Shown here piece by piece: positions 8,947 to 16,935 of a stretch of 64,000 bases of DNA; within the stretch, counting starts at the first letter, position 1, and each line of letters opens with the position of its first letter. The stretch covers positions 1-64,000 of the forward strand of contig JAUIJL010000020.1 of the NCBI GenBank assembly GCA_030431255.1, given 5' to 3'. Source of the DNA: Thermoanaerobaculia bacterium (GTDB lineage Bacteria > Acidobacteriota > Thermoanaerobaculia > Multivoradales > J023). A program made the translations under genes and the position numbers. Under the pieces are notes generated by a model, which was not told where the DNA came from, made no database searches, and worked only from the letters and a program-made list of their open reading frames with translations.

Positions 8947-11013
8947 CTACCAGGTTGGATCGCGGGCCAGGAGCTCGAGAATAGAGGCTTCGTCGAGGGG
9001 CCGAGAGAAGAGGTAGCCCTGCCCTTTTTCGCAGCCTAGGGCGCGAACCCTTGCCAAATCATCGGCGGTTTCGATGCCTTCGGCGGTGATCTTCATGCCC
9101 AAGTTGTGGCCCATGAGCACGACGGCTTCGATGATTTTGGAGCCTCTCGACGGTCCGCTGACGAAGGAGCGATCGATTTTGAGGGTGCTCACCGGAAAGC
9201 GGTGGAGATAACCCAGGGACGCGTAGCCCGTGCCGAAATCGTCCAGGCAGACTTGCACCCCTCGTTCCTGCAACCGTCCGAGCACCTCGGCGGCCAGGGC
9301 GATCTCGCCGATCATCGCGCTCTCCGTGACCTCGACCTTGAGATGCCGACCCGACAACCGGTTTTCGTGCAATACCTCGTCGACCAGCGCCACCAGCTCC
9401 AATCGGCAAAAACCGCCGCTCGACACGTTGACCGCCAGGGCCCTGGGCGCCAGGGCTCCCAGCTCATCCCGAAAGCGCCGTTCGGCCCGCGCCGCTTCCC
9501 GCAACACCCATTCATCGAGCTCGAGGATCAGCCCCGTTTCCTCCGCCAGAGGCAGGAATTCCATGGGCGGCACGATCCCCCGCTCGGGATGTAGCCAGCG
9601 CACCAAACATTCGAGGTCTCGAATACTGCCCGTGCGCAGATCGACGATCGGTTGAAAGTAGAGACGCAGCTGCCCCTCTTCCACCGCCCGCCGGAGCGCT
9701 TGCTCGAGATCCAACCGCCGAAGCGCACGGTTCCACATCGCCTTGGTGAACACCTTCTGCCCTTGAACGCCGCCGGATTTGGCCTCCATGAGAGCTGAGC
9801 CGGCATCGCGCAAACAGTCCTCCGCTTGGAGATAGGAGTCCTTGCATTGCACGATGCCCACAGAGGTGGTCACCACCAGGTTGCGGTTTTCGAGCTGCAA
9901 CGGCTTTGCCACCGCAGCCTGCAAGGCGTCCGCGGCTTCCCGGGCACGGATCAAACCCGTCACCCGCGGCATGAGCACCGCGAGCTCGTCGCTGCCCACC
10001 CGTGCGAGCGCATCCTCATCGCCCACAGCCTGGCCGAGACGACGGGCCACTTCCACCAAAACCTGATCACCGACCCGGCGGCCCAGCCCGTCGTTGATCG
10101 TTTGGAAACGATCCAGCCCGAGCAACATCAAGACGAAGCCCTCGTCGCTGCGACGCTGGGCGCGGCCGATCGCCATGGACAGGCGATCCTCCAACCAGGT
10201 CCGATTCGGTAAGCCGGTCAAGGGATCGTTGAAGAATGCGCGCCGTAGCTGATGCTCGGCGTCTCGGTGTCGGCTGATGTCCCGTAAATGGCTCTGGACC
10301 ACCTGCCTGCCATCCAGAGACAGCAAGCTGGACGCCACGGCCACCGCGAGGGCCTCACCGTTGCTGCGCACCATGTCGGCCTCAAAGCGATAGGAGCCCA
10401 AGGTCTCCAGTTGCTCCATGGCACCGCGCATCACGCGGCGGGCGCTCGCGGGGGCGAAGTCCAAGAGCTGACGCCGGCGCAGCTCGTCGATGCTGCTGCC
10501 GAGCAGCTCGGACGCACGGGGATTCGCATCGAGGATCAGCCCGGCCAAGTCGTGGATCAAGATCGCATCGCCGGCGAAGTGGAAGAGACTGTCCAGACGC
10601 TCTTCAGAGCGGCGCCATCGGGCGGCTGCCCGCAGATCCTCGGTCAAATCCCGAATCACCATCAACAGCCGAGGCGAGCCGTCCACGTCTTGGACCCAAG
10701 CACGAATCCTCACCGAGCGCGTGTCCCCGGCGCGGGTCTTCAGCTCGGTCTCCCAATCGCCGGCTTTTCCTTGGGTCCAGCGAGCCCAATGCCGAGCCAG
10801 CTCCTCTCGGCGATCTTCGGCCAACAGCTCGACGAATCTGCAAGAGCCCAACTCGGCCAGGGATCCGCCCAAAAGCCTCTCGCAGGCGGGGTTGACGGCT
10901 TTGAGCTCTCCCTCGAGGTCGAGCCCGAGCATGGGGTCGAAGCTTTGATCAAACCAAGCCGGCGCCCCTTCTTCCGAGGTCTTGCCGCGGGGCCCGGCAT
11001 CCGTCGGTTTCAT
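8947..11013 (-). CDS. PAS-PAS-GGDEF(degenerate)-EAL protein, probable c-di-GMP phosphodiesterase
   Basis: The product is 688 residues. Two PAS domains (about 18-135 and 138-255) feed into a GGDEF domain (about 258-420) and an EAL domain (about 430-685). The GGDEF signature is RVGSDELAVL, so the second Gly is Ser and the RxxD inhibitory site is absent; diguanylate cyclase activity is doubtful. The EAL domain keeps the metal and catalytic residues: DLECLVRW (Ala to Cys within EAL, Glu kept), VNVS, EVTESAM, LDDFGTGYASL, KIDRSF, AEGIET and QGYLFSRPL. It should therefore degrade c-di-GMP, perhaps with the GGDEF as a GTP-sensing or structural unit. There are no membrane segments, so it is cytoplasmic. 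The start codon overlaps the stop of the upstream gene by ATGA, implying co-translation. Confidence 0.93.
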   Translation of the reverse strand: MKPTDAGPRGKTSEEGAPAWFDQSFDPMLGLDLEGELKAVNPACERLLGGSLAELGSCRFVELLAEDRREELARHWARWTQGKAGDWETELKTRAGDTRSVRIRAWVQDVDGSPRLLMVIRDLTEDLRAAARWRRSEERLDSLFHFAGDAILIHDLAGLILDANPRASELLGSSIDELRRRQLLDFAPASARRVMRGAMEQLETLGSYRFEADMVRSNGEALAVAVASSLLSLDGRQVVQSHLRDISRHRDAEHQLRRAFFNDPLTGLPNRTWLEDRLSMAIGRAQRRSDEGFVLMLLGLDRFQTINDGLGRRVGDQVLVEVARRLGQAVGDEDALARVGSDELAVLMPRVTGLIRAREAADALQAAVAKPLQLENRNLVVTTSVGIVQCKDSYLQAEDCLRDAGSALMEAKSGGVQGQKVFTKAMWNRALRRLDLEQALRRAVEEGQLRLYFQPIVDLRTGSIRDLECLVRWLHPERGIVPPMEFLPLAEETGLILELDEWVLREAARAERRFRDELGALAPRALAVNVSSGGFCRLELVALVDEVLHENRLSGRHLKVEVTESAMIGEIALAAEVLGRLQERGVQVCLDDFGTGYASLGYLHRFPVSTLKIDRSFVSGPSRGSKIIEAVVLMGHNLGMKITAEGIETADDLARVRALGCEKGQGYLFSRPLDEASILELLARDPTW

Positions 11014-13436
11014 GAACCCGAGCCCGCACCGGTTCCCGGAAGCCGGGCGGAGCCGCTAGGGTCATGACCCCACGGTCGCAGCAAATCGCTCCCGTTGGAG
11101 ATCAGCTCCAATAGCGCATCACTGGAAAGAGGGCGGCTGATCAAATGGCCGAGCACGTCATGGCAGCCGATATTCTCCAAGAATCTAGCCTGGCGGCCGG
11201 TCTCGACCCCTTCCGCTACCGGCGTCAGGCCGAGCTTCTGGGCCACGGTGGTGGCCGCCTCCACGAGCACGTCGGCATCTTCGTCCCGCTCGAGACGATG
11301 AATGAAGCTCGGATCGATTTTCACTTTGCCCATGGGCAGCCTTTGGAGCTCTTCCAGGGCCACGGGAGCGCTGCCGAAGTCGTCCAGGGTCAGGCGGATC
11401 CCCTGCTCTCCCAGCTCTTGTAAACGACGGCTCGAGCCCCTGGGCAGCTGACGCAGCTGATTGGCGGTCATTTCCATTTCCACGGCGTCACCGGGCAAAC
11501 CCACCTCGCTGAGAATGGCCGCCACTCGCTCGGACAAATCGGGATCCCTGAGCTGAGAGCTCGCCAGGTTCACAGCCACGGGCACCGGCAGCTTCAGATC
11601 CTCCCGCCAACGCCGCGCTTCCCGACAGGCGGTGCGCAAGACCCACTCGCCGATTTGGTTCATCACCCCGCTATCCTCGGCGATGGAGATGAATCTCACC
11701 GGGCTGATGATGCCGTGCTGGGGATGGCGCCAACGCAGCAGCGCCTCCACCCCCGTCACCCGCTTAGAGCCCAAATCCACCTGCGGCTGAAATTCTAAAT
11801 AGAGCTCGTCGCCCTCCAAAACCCGCGACAGGTCATGGGCCAGCTCCATCCGTTCCTTGACCTCATTGCCGATATCTTGATCGTAGAACCGGAAGGTATT
11901 GCGCCCGTCGCGTTTGGCTCGATAGAGCGCCAGATCGGCTTGTTTGATCAGGCCCTGGGGATCGCTCTCTCCCGGTGGATAGACCGCGATGCCGATGCTG
12001 ACGCTGGTTTGAATTTGCAGGCCGTCGATCTCCAGCGGCTTTTCGAGGGACATCAACAAACGGCGGGCCAACATGGCCGCATGCTCCGGCTCGTCGAAAT
12101 CGGTTTTGATCACCGCCAGCTCATCGCCCCCAAGGCGAGCCATGGTGTCGACTTTGCGGATACAGCCGTTGAGACGATTCGAGACCGCGATCAACAAGGC
12201 GTCACCCACATCGTGGCCGTGCTGGTCATTGACCTCCTTGAAGTGATCCAAATCGAGCATCATCAACGCCATCCGGCGGCGGAATCTCGAGGCTCGGGCC
12301 AGGGTCTTTTCCAATTGGTCTTGGAAGGTGTAGCGATTGGCCAAGCCGGTCAGGGAGTCGAAGCGGGCCATTTTCACCAAGCCCTCTTGGACCCGACGCT
12401 CCTGGGTTACATCCCGCAGGATCACCATCAGCTCGGACAAGCCGCCGTGATCTTCTCGCATGGCGGATACGGTTCCCTGAACGTGGATCGTTCGTCCCGA
12501 GCGGGTCCGATGCCGGAGCTCGTAATTCTGCAACCAGCCCTCTTGCTCCAATCGAGTGAGCATTTCGCGCCGCTCCGCCAGATCGACATAGAAGCTCTCG
12601 ATATTGTGACTCTGGATCTCTTCGAGGGAATCGTAACCATAGAGCTCCAGGCCGGCGGCGTTGATGTCGCGGATCTCCCCCTCCGTGGAGACGACCATCA
12701 CCACATCTTTCGATTGCTCGAAAAGGCGGGAATAGAGATCGGTGCTGTGGCGCAGACGACGCTCCGCCCGCAACCGTTGACGCTCATAGATCCAGGCGAA
12801 TCCCCCCGCCAGCAGCACCACTGAGGCCAGCATTTGAGTGGTCAGCCGGCCCTGGGAGCCGTCCAACAAAGACGCATTGGCTTCGGCGGATCCGCGCCAA
12901 AGCGAAAGACCGGCGAAGAGTAGGAGGGTCACCATGCCTCCGACTCGCTCGTTCCACAAAAATGTGACCAAGATCGGCACGGTGGGCAGCAATAGGAGAA
13001 CCGGTCCGTGAAGGCGATCTCCGGTCCAACCGGCGAAAACGATCCACAATAAAACGGTGATCACCACAATGAAGGAGGCGGCATCTAAGGATTGGGTCAG
13101 CCGAATCCAAAGCGGGACCAACAGAAGCACCAACGCCGCCGCGATGGTGCCGAGCAGGAGTGTCGGCTCTACCGCGGAGAGGGATCCCTGCCGGAGACTT
13201 TCGAGGGCTGCGTCGACAAAGACCACCGCGCAAAGCAAAAAGGCCCCACCGACCAGGAACCGGCCCCGCCGGAGCCCTTCACCGGTATTTCGAGCCGTTT
13301 CGGGCAAGAAGCGATCCAACGTCGCCAACAAACCCGTGCTGGATGGCTCCCATCGCACTTCTGATCCCCCGTGGTCCGGATGCTCGGGGCGCGGTACGAC
13401 GATCGAGCCCAGCCCCGTGAATCCAATGGACATCAC
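11010..13436 (-). CDS. Membrane PAS-GGDEF-EAL(degenerate) protein, probable diguanylate cyclase
   Basis: The product is 808 residues. Six hydrophobic segments between about residues 57 and 217 form a MASE-like membrane sensor. A PAS domain follows (about 235-350), then GGDEF (about 355-520) and EAL (about 530-785). The GGDEF motif reads ARLGGDELAVI and is preceded by RKVD, a proper RxxD inhibitory site five residues upstream, so synthesis with product feedback is likely. The EAL domain keeps EALLRW, VNLAS, LDDFGSA, KIDPSF and AEGVET. It has lost the catalytic Glu of the TES motif (MTANQL) and the Gln of QGY (LGHLIS). Phosphodiesterase activity is therefore doubtful. Start is ATG with a poor ribosome site; GTG two codons on either side is possible. 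It is first in a two-gene operon. Confidence 0.93.
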   Translation of the reverse strand: MMSIGFTGLGSIVVPRPEHPDHGGSEVRWEPSSTGLLATLDRFLPETARNTGEGLRRGRFLVGGAFLLCAVVFVDAALESLRQGSLSAVEPTLLLGTIAAALVLLLVPLWIRLTQSLDAASFIVVITVLLWIVFAGWTGDRLHGPVLLLLPTVPILVTFLWNERVGGMVTLLLFAGLSLWRGSAEANASLLDGSQGRLTTQMLASVVLLAGGFAWIYERQRLRAERRLRHSTDLYSRLFEQSKDVVMVVSTEGEIRDINAAGLELYGYDSLEEIQSHNIESFYVDLAERREMLTRLEQEGWLQNYELRHRTRSGRTIHVQGTVSAMREDHGGLSELMVILRDVTQERRVQEGLVKMARFDSLTGLANRYTFQDQLEKTLARASRFRRRMALMMLDLDHFKEVNDQHGHDVGDALLIAVSNRLNGCIRKVDTMARLGGDELAVIKTDFDEPEHAAMLARRLLMSLEKPLEIDGLQIQTSVSIGIAVYPPGESDPQGLIKQADLALYRAKRDGRNTFRFYDQDIGNEVKERMELAHDLSRVLEGDELYLEFQPQVDLGSKRVTGVEALLRWRHPQHGIISPVRFISIAEDSGVMNQIGEWVLRTACREARRWREDLKLPVPVAVNLASSQLRDPDLSERVAAILSEVGLPGDAVEMEMTANQLRQLPRGSSRRLQELGEQGIRLTLDDFGSAPVALEELQRLPMGKVKIDPSFIHRLERDEDADVLVEAATTVAQKLGLTPVAEGVETGRQARFLENIGCHDVLGHLISRPLSSDALLELISNGSDLLRPWGHDPSGSARLPGTGAGSGS

Positions 13437-13549
13437 ACTTAGATGCGTTCGACTGCCAGCGATTCTGCCATAAATGAGCGCTGACAGAGAATTCGCAGGG
13501 CTCTACCGTCCACTGCTCCCTCATTTTCGACCTCCAAACGATCTCCCCC

Positions 13550-13578
13550 TTGACCCACTTTCGCTATTTGCCTAGACT
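13550..13578 (+). promoter_or_regulatory. Sigma70-like promoter of the efflux operon
   Basis: The -35 element is TTGACC at 13550-13555, followed by a 17-base spacer and TAGACT (4/6 of consensus) at 13573-13578. The expected start point near 13585 falls inside the palindrome at 13583-13606. Confidence 0.6.
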
Positions 13579-13582
13579 ACCG

Positions 13583-13606
13583 ACCGTTCGTTAGCTAACT
13601 AACGGT
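13583..13606. promoter_or_regulatory. Palindromic operator, probable TetR-family binding site
   Basis: A 24-base inverted repeat, ACCGTTCGTTAG then CTAACTAACGGT, has only one mismatched pair between its arms. It sits on the predicted transcription start of the tetR-tolC-adaptor-RND operon, 40 bases before the tetR start. This is the classical layout for autorepression by a TetR-type regulator. A further half-site CGTTAG follows at 13607-13612. Confidence 0.7.
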
Positions 13607-13645
13607 CGTTAGCGATCTCCGAAGAAACTGACCCGTGGCCGGAAT

Positions 13646-14272
13646 ATGAATAGCGAGACTTCAGAGAAGACCACCGCTGAGCGCTTGCCCCAGGTCGCCC
13701 TCGAGCTCTTTGCCGCGCGCGGCTACTCGGGCACTTCCTTGGCGGATATTGCCGGTCGTCTGGGTATCCGCAAACCCAGCCTTTACAACTACTACAGCTC
13801 CAAAGACGAGCTTTTCCTCGACCTCTTTGAGAAGAGCTTGGATCAATGGCGTGAAGCCTCGCGTCCGGCCCTGGACAGCGATGGCACCTGCGCCGAGAGA
13901 TTGCGCCGGCATCTCGACTCCGCGGTGGGTTTCGCGGTCAGCGATCCCCACACCACGGCCCTCTGCCGAGCCGCCGTCTCCCAGGTTTCGGGCGAGCTGG
14001 CGGAAAGGGTGCAAACTCTGATCGATGATCACCGTAGGGAGTACCGTGAGCGGCTACGGCAGGTCTTCGTTGAAGGCATGGAGACCGGCGAGATCGCCCG
14101 CAGACCGCCGAAGATCCTGGTCCTCAGCTGGCAGGTCTTGACCGACGGCATCTTGACCCGTCAGGTCTTTTTGCCCGAGCGACGCTCGGAATTCCTAGAA
14201 CACTTGGATGATCTCTGGCAGATTTTTTGGGCTGGAATCGCCTCCCTTCCCCCTGGAGCGACCGAGCAGTGA
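13646..14272 (+). CDS. TetR/AcrR-family transcriptional regulator
   Basis: The product is 208 residues. The N-terminal helix-turn-helix is canonical: ALELFAARGYSGTSLADIA followed by IRKPSLYNYYSSKDELF. The C-terminal ligand-binding half (about 75-195) is TetR_C-like, with FLEHLDDLW near the end. It is first in an operon with the TolC, adaptor and RND genes, downstream of a promoter overlapped by a 24-base palindrome, so it most likely represses its own operon until a pump substrate or fatty-acid-like ligand binds. The gene ends in a GTGA overlap with the next start. The ligand cannot be told from sequence. Confidence 0.92.
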   Translation: MNSETSEKTTAERLPQVALELFAARGYSGTSLADIAGRLGIRKPSLYNYYSSKDELFLDLFEKSLDQWREASRPALDSDGTCAERLRRHLDSAVGFAVSDPHTTALCRAAVSQVSGELAERVQTLIDDHRREYRERLRQVFVEGMETGEIARRPPKILVLSWQVLTDGILTRQVFLPERRSEFLEHLDDLWQIFWAGIASLPPGATEQ

Positions 14273-15732
14273 GCCCCCGTCTTTTTCGCATGGAATCCCG
14301 GCCGACACGGCGGGCCGCTGCAGTCCTCTGCCTGTCGCTGCTCGTCCCCTTGGCGACACCGGCGGTCGGCCGAGCGGCCGACGATCACCTCAACGATCTC
14401 AACTCCACGGAATCGGCCGCTTTGGATCTCGAGCAACTGATCGATCGCGCCATGGGCTTCAACGCGGGATTCCAAGCCGAGCGGGCTAGGCGGGCGGAGG
14501 TCGAGGGCGGCGTAACCGAAATCGGAGCGGATGCTTGGCCTCAGGTGGAGCTGGTGGGATCGTGGAATCGTTCCCGCAATCCCTCCCTGCTCAACAGCCC
14601 TGATTTTGAGGATATCCTCGAGATGTTCCCGGACTTCGAGCCCGGGGAGCAGGAGCTGTGGACCCTCGCCGTCGAGCTCGAGCAGCCGATCTACTCCGGC
14701 GGCAAGGTTCGAGCCGCCATCGACTTGGCGGAGCTGGCGGTCAACATCACCGAGGCGCAAATCCACACAGCCCGATTGGACCTCGCCTTGGAGGTCGCCG
14801 AGACCTACCTCACCTTGATGCACGCCCGCACAGCGCGGGAAAGCCTCGAAACCCAACGGATCGCCCGTGAGGAAGCCCTGAAAGTGGTGCAGGACCGCTT
14901 CGACTTGGGGGAAGCCACCGAGCTCGAACGCCTGCGGGCCACGGCCGCGATCGCCCAAGTGGGTCCAGACCTCGCGCAGGCCGAGGGAGACGTGAAAGCC
15001 GCCGAGAGCCGGCTCAGGGCTTTGATCGGGTGGCCTGTGGAGCAATCCCTGCGGCTCGCCTCTCCTCAGCGTCCGGAATCGCGGATTACCCTTCCCTCCA
15101 GCGACCATCTCTTGGGCTTGGCAGAGCGTTTTCGCCCGGAGCTGCGAGACCTCGACCTTCAAACCGACGCCCTCGAGCGTCAACGGGTGGTGACCCGGGC
15201 CGAAGGCAAACCCCAAGTGGATCTCTCCGGCGCCTACGGCCGCCAAACCCGGCTGCTGGAGGACGTCGGAGATGCCCTCTTCGACGATTGGCGGGTCACG
15301 GTCGGTTTCAGCTTGAAGCTCTTTGACGGCGGTCGGCGCAAAGGGCAGCTGGCCCAATTGGAGAGCCGGAAAGATCAGCTCAAATGGCAGCGAATCGACC
15401 TCTTGCGCACGATCCGCTATCAAATCGAACGCAGCCTCGCCGACTACACCACCGCCGTCGAGCGACTGCAGGCCGCCCGGATCGCTTCCCAGGCGGCGGC
15501 GGAAGCCTCCCGGGTGGCGGCGGAAAGCTATCGGCTCGGAGTCGCCCTGCAGGCGGATCTGCTCGACGCTCAGGATCGCGCGATTCGCCAAGAGCTGGAA
15601 GAGGAAGCCGCCTTCTTCGACAGCTTGAGCCGATTCGCCCGTCTCCGCCGAGCCATCGGCCTAGCCCCTTCCTCGGATCTCAGTTTTTCCAACCTTTCTC
15701 CGGCTGACGCCGGTGAGGACGACACGCCATGA
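14269..15732 (+). CDS. TolC-family outer-membrane efflux protein
   Basis: GTG at 14269 overlaps the tetR stop (GTGA) and has GGAG 11 bases upstream; ATG at 14290 is an alternative. The protein begins with a signal peptide (RRAAAVLCLSLLVPLATPAVG then GRA). Two OEP repeats follow, each with long amphipathic helices and the usual landmarks: LELEQPIYSGGKVRAAI, VAETYLTLMHAR, and in the second half FSLKLFDGGRRKGQL and ESYRLGVALQADLLDAQ. Family members trimerise into an outer-membrane barrel with a periplasmic tunnel. It is the exit duct for the adaptor and RND pump encoded immediately downstream; its stop overlaps the adaptor start by ATGA. Confidence 0.93.
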   Translation: MSPRLFRMESRPTRRAAAVLCLSLLVPLATPAVGRAADDHLNDLNSTESAALDLEQLIDRAMGFNAGFQAERARRAEVEGGVTEIGADAWPQVELVGSWNRSRNPSLLNSPDFEDILEMFPDFEPGEQELWTLAVELEQPIYSGGKVRAAIDLAELAVNITEAQIHTARLDLALEVAETYLTLMHARTARESLETQRIAREEALKVVQDRFDLGEATELERLRATAAIAQVGPDLAQAEGDVKAAESRLRALIGWPVEQSLRLASPQRPESRITLPSSDHLLGLAERFRPELRDLDLQTDALERQRVVTRAEGKPQVDLSGAYGRQTRLLEDVGDALFDDWRVTVGFSLKLFDGGRRKGQLAQLESRKDQLKWQRIDLLRTIRYQIERSLADYTTAVERLQAARIASQAAAEASRVAAESYRLGVALQADLLDAQDRAIRQELEEEAAFFDSLSRFARLRRAIGLAPSSDLSFSNLSPADAGEDDTP

Positions 15733-16934
15733 GCCGTCGAATATTGCTTTCTTCCCGGACCCAGCCGTCATGCCGGCTTCGCCGAGGGTCAGGGATCCTC
15801 AAAGGATGCCTGGTCGGGCTCGCGGCAAGCTTCCTCTTCACCGGCTGCGGTCAACGCCAAACCGAAGCCACCCCGGCCCCCGTCGCGGTCACCGACCGCG
15901 CGGTTACGGTCGCTACGATCCTGGTGGAGCCCAGCTCGGTAGTCGATGAAGCCACCCTACCCGCGGAGCTTCATCCCCAACGACGTGCCGGCCTGGCCGC
16001 TGAGGTGCCGGGCACGGTGGAGTCGATCCACGTCGACGAAGGTCAGCACATCCGCGCCGGACAGACGCTCATCGCCATCGACACCCGCAGCTTGAAACAA
16101 CGCCTGGCCGAGGCGGAGGCGGTGGATCGCCAGCGGCGCATCCAGCTCGATAGGGCGAAAGCTCTGTTGGAGAGACGCTCGATCACCCAAAGCCAATTTC
16201 TCGACGTCCAAACCGCCCGCGATTTGGCGGAGGCTCAGCTCGCTTCCGCCCGCCTGGACTTGGAGAAATCCAAAGTCACCGCGCCTTGGAGCGGCACGAT
16301 CTCCACCCTGCATGCGGAAGTCGGCGATTACGTCAGCCCGGGCCAACCGCTTCTGGAGCTGGTCGACACCACCACCTTGGAAGTCCGAGCCACCGCCCCT
16401 TCGTCGGACGTGCCGTTCCTCGTCCGTGGGCAAGTCGCCCGGGTCGAGGTCGACATTTTCCCGCGGGAGATCTTCGAAGGTCGGATCGTGCGTCTGGCCA
16501 CGGAGCTCGATCCCAGCAGCCGCACGCTGGAGGTGGTGGTCGAGATCGACAACACCGACACCCGGCTGCGCCCCGGCCTGGCGGCCCGGGTGCGGGTGGC
16601 TCGTCGCCAACTGAGCGACGCGGTGCTCGCTCCCCTCGATGCGGTGGTGGAGCTGGAAAAAGAGCACGCGGTGTATGTGGCAGAGGGAGATCGCGCGGTT
16701 CAACGAAAGGTGATCCTCGGTCCGGTGATCGGACCCGAGCAGGTGGTGATCACCGAGGGCCTTTTGCCGGGGGATCACCTGATCGTCGAGGGCCAGCTCC
16801 GTCTCAGCCCCGGGCAAAAGATCTCCCGCCAAGATCCGGTAGAACAGGACTCGGTGAGCCACGACTCAGTGGACCGAAACCCAACAAGCCCCAACCCGGT
16901 AGATCCCGAATCCATCGAGCCGGCGGAGGGTTGA
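15729..16934 (+). CDS. RND efflux periplasmic adaptor (MFP), lipoprotein
   Basis: The product is 401 residues. A lipoprotein signal ends in the lipobox FTGC near residue 40. The mature protein has the split lipoyl domain (AEVPGTVESIHVDEGQHIRAG and, after the hairpin, VTAPWSGTISTLHAEVGDYV), a short alpha-helical hairpin and beta-barrel and membrane-proximal domains typical of HlyD/AcrA-type adaptors. It should link the inner-membrane RND protein to TolC. The last ~35 residues form an unusual Asp/Pro/Ser-rich tail with repeated D-S-V and D-P-V units, not part of the family fold. It overlaps tolC by ATGA and is one base from the RND gene. Confidence 0.93.
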   Translation: MSRRILLSSRTQPSCRLRRGSGILKGCLVGLAASFLFTGCGQRQTEATPAPVAVTDRAVTVATILVEPSSVVDEATLPAELHPQRRAGLAAEVPGTVESIHVDEGQHIRAGQTLIAIDTRSLKQRLAEAEAVDRQRRIQLDRAKALLERRSITQSQFLDVQTARDLAEAQLASARLDLEKSKVTAPWSGTISTLHAEVGDYVSPGQPLLELVDTTTLEVRATAPSSDVPFLVRGQVARVEVDIFPREIFEGRIVRLATELDPSSRTLEVVVEIDNTDTRLRPGLAARVRVARRQLSDAVLAPLDAVVELEKEHAVYVAEGDRAVQRKVILGPVIGPEQVVITEGLLPGDHLIVEGQLRLSPGQKISRQDPVEQDSVSHDSVDRNPTSPNPVDPESIEPAEG

Positions 16935-16935
16935 C

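Noticed and set aside
14161-15591. A 476-codon minus-strand frame
   Set aside because: It is antisense to the TolC gene, which has coupled start and stop sites and family motifs.
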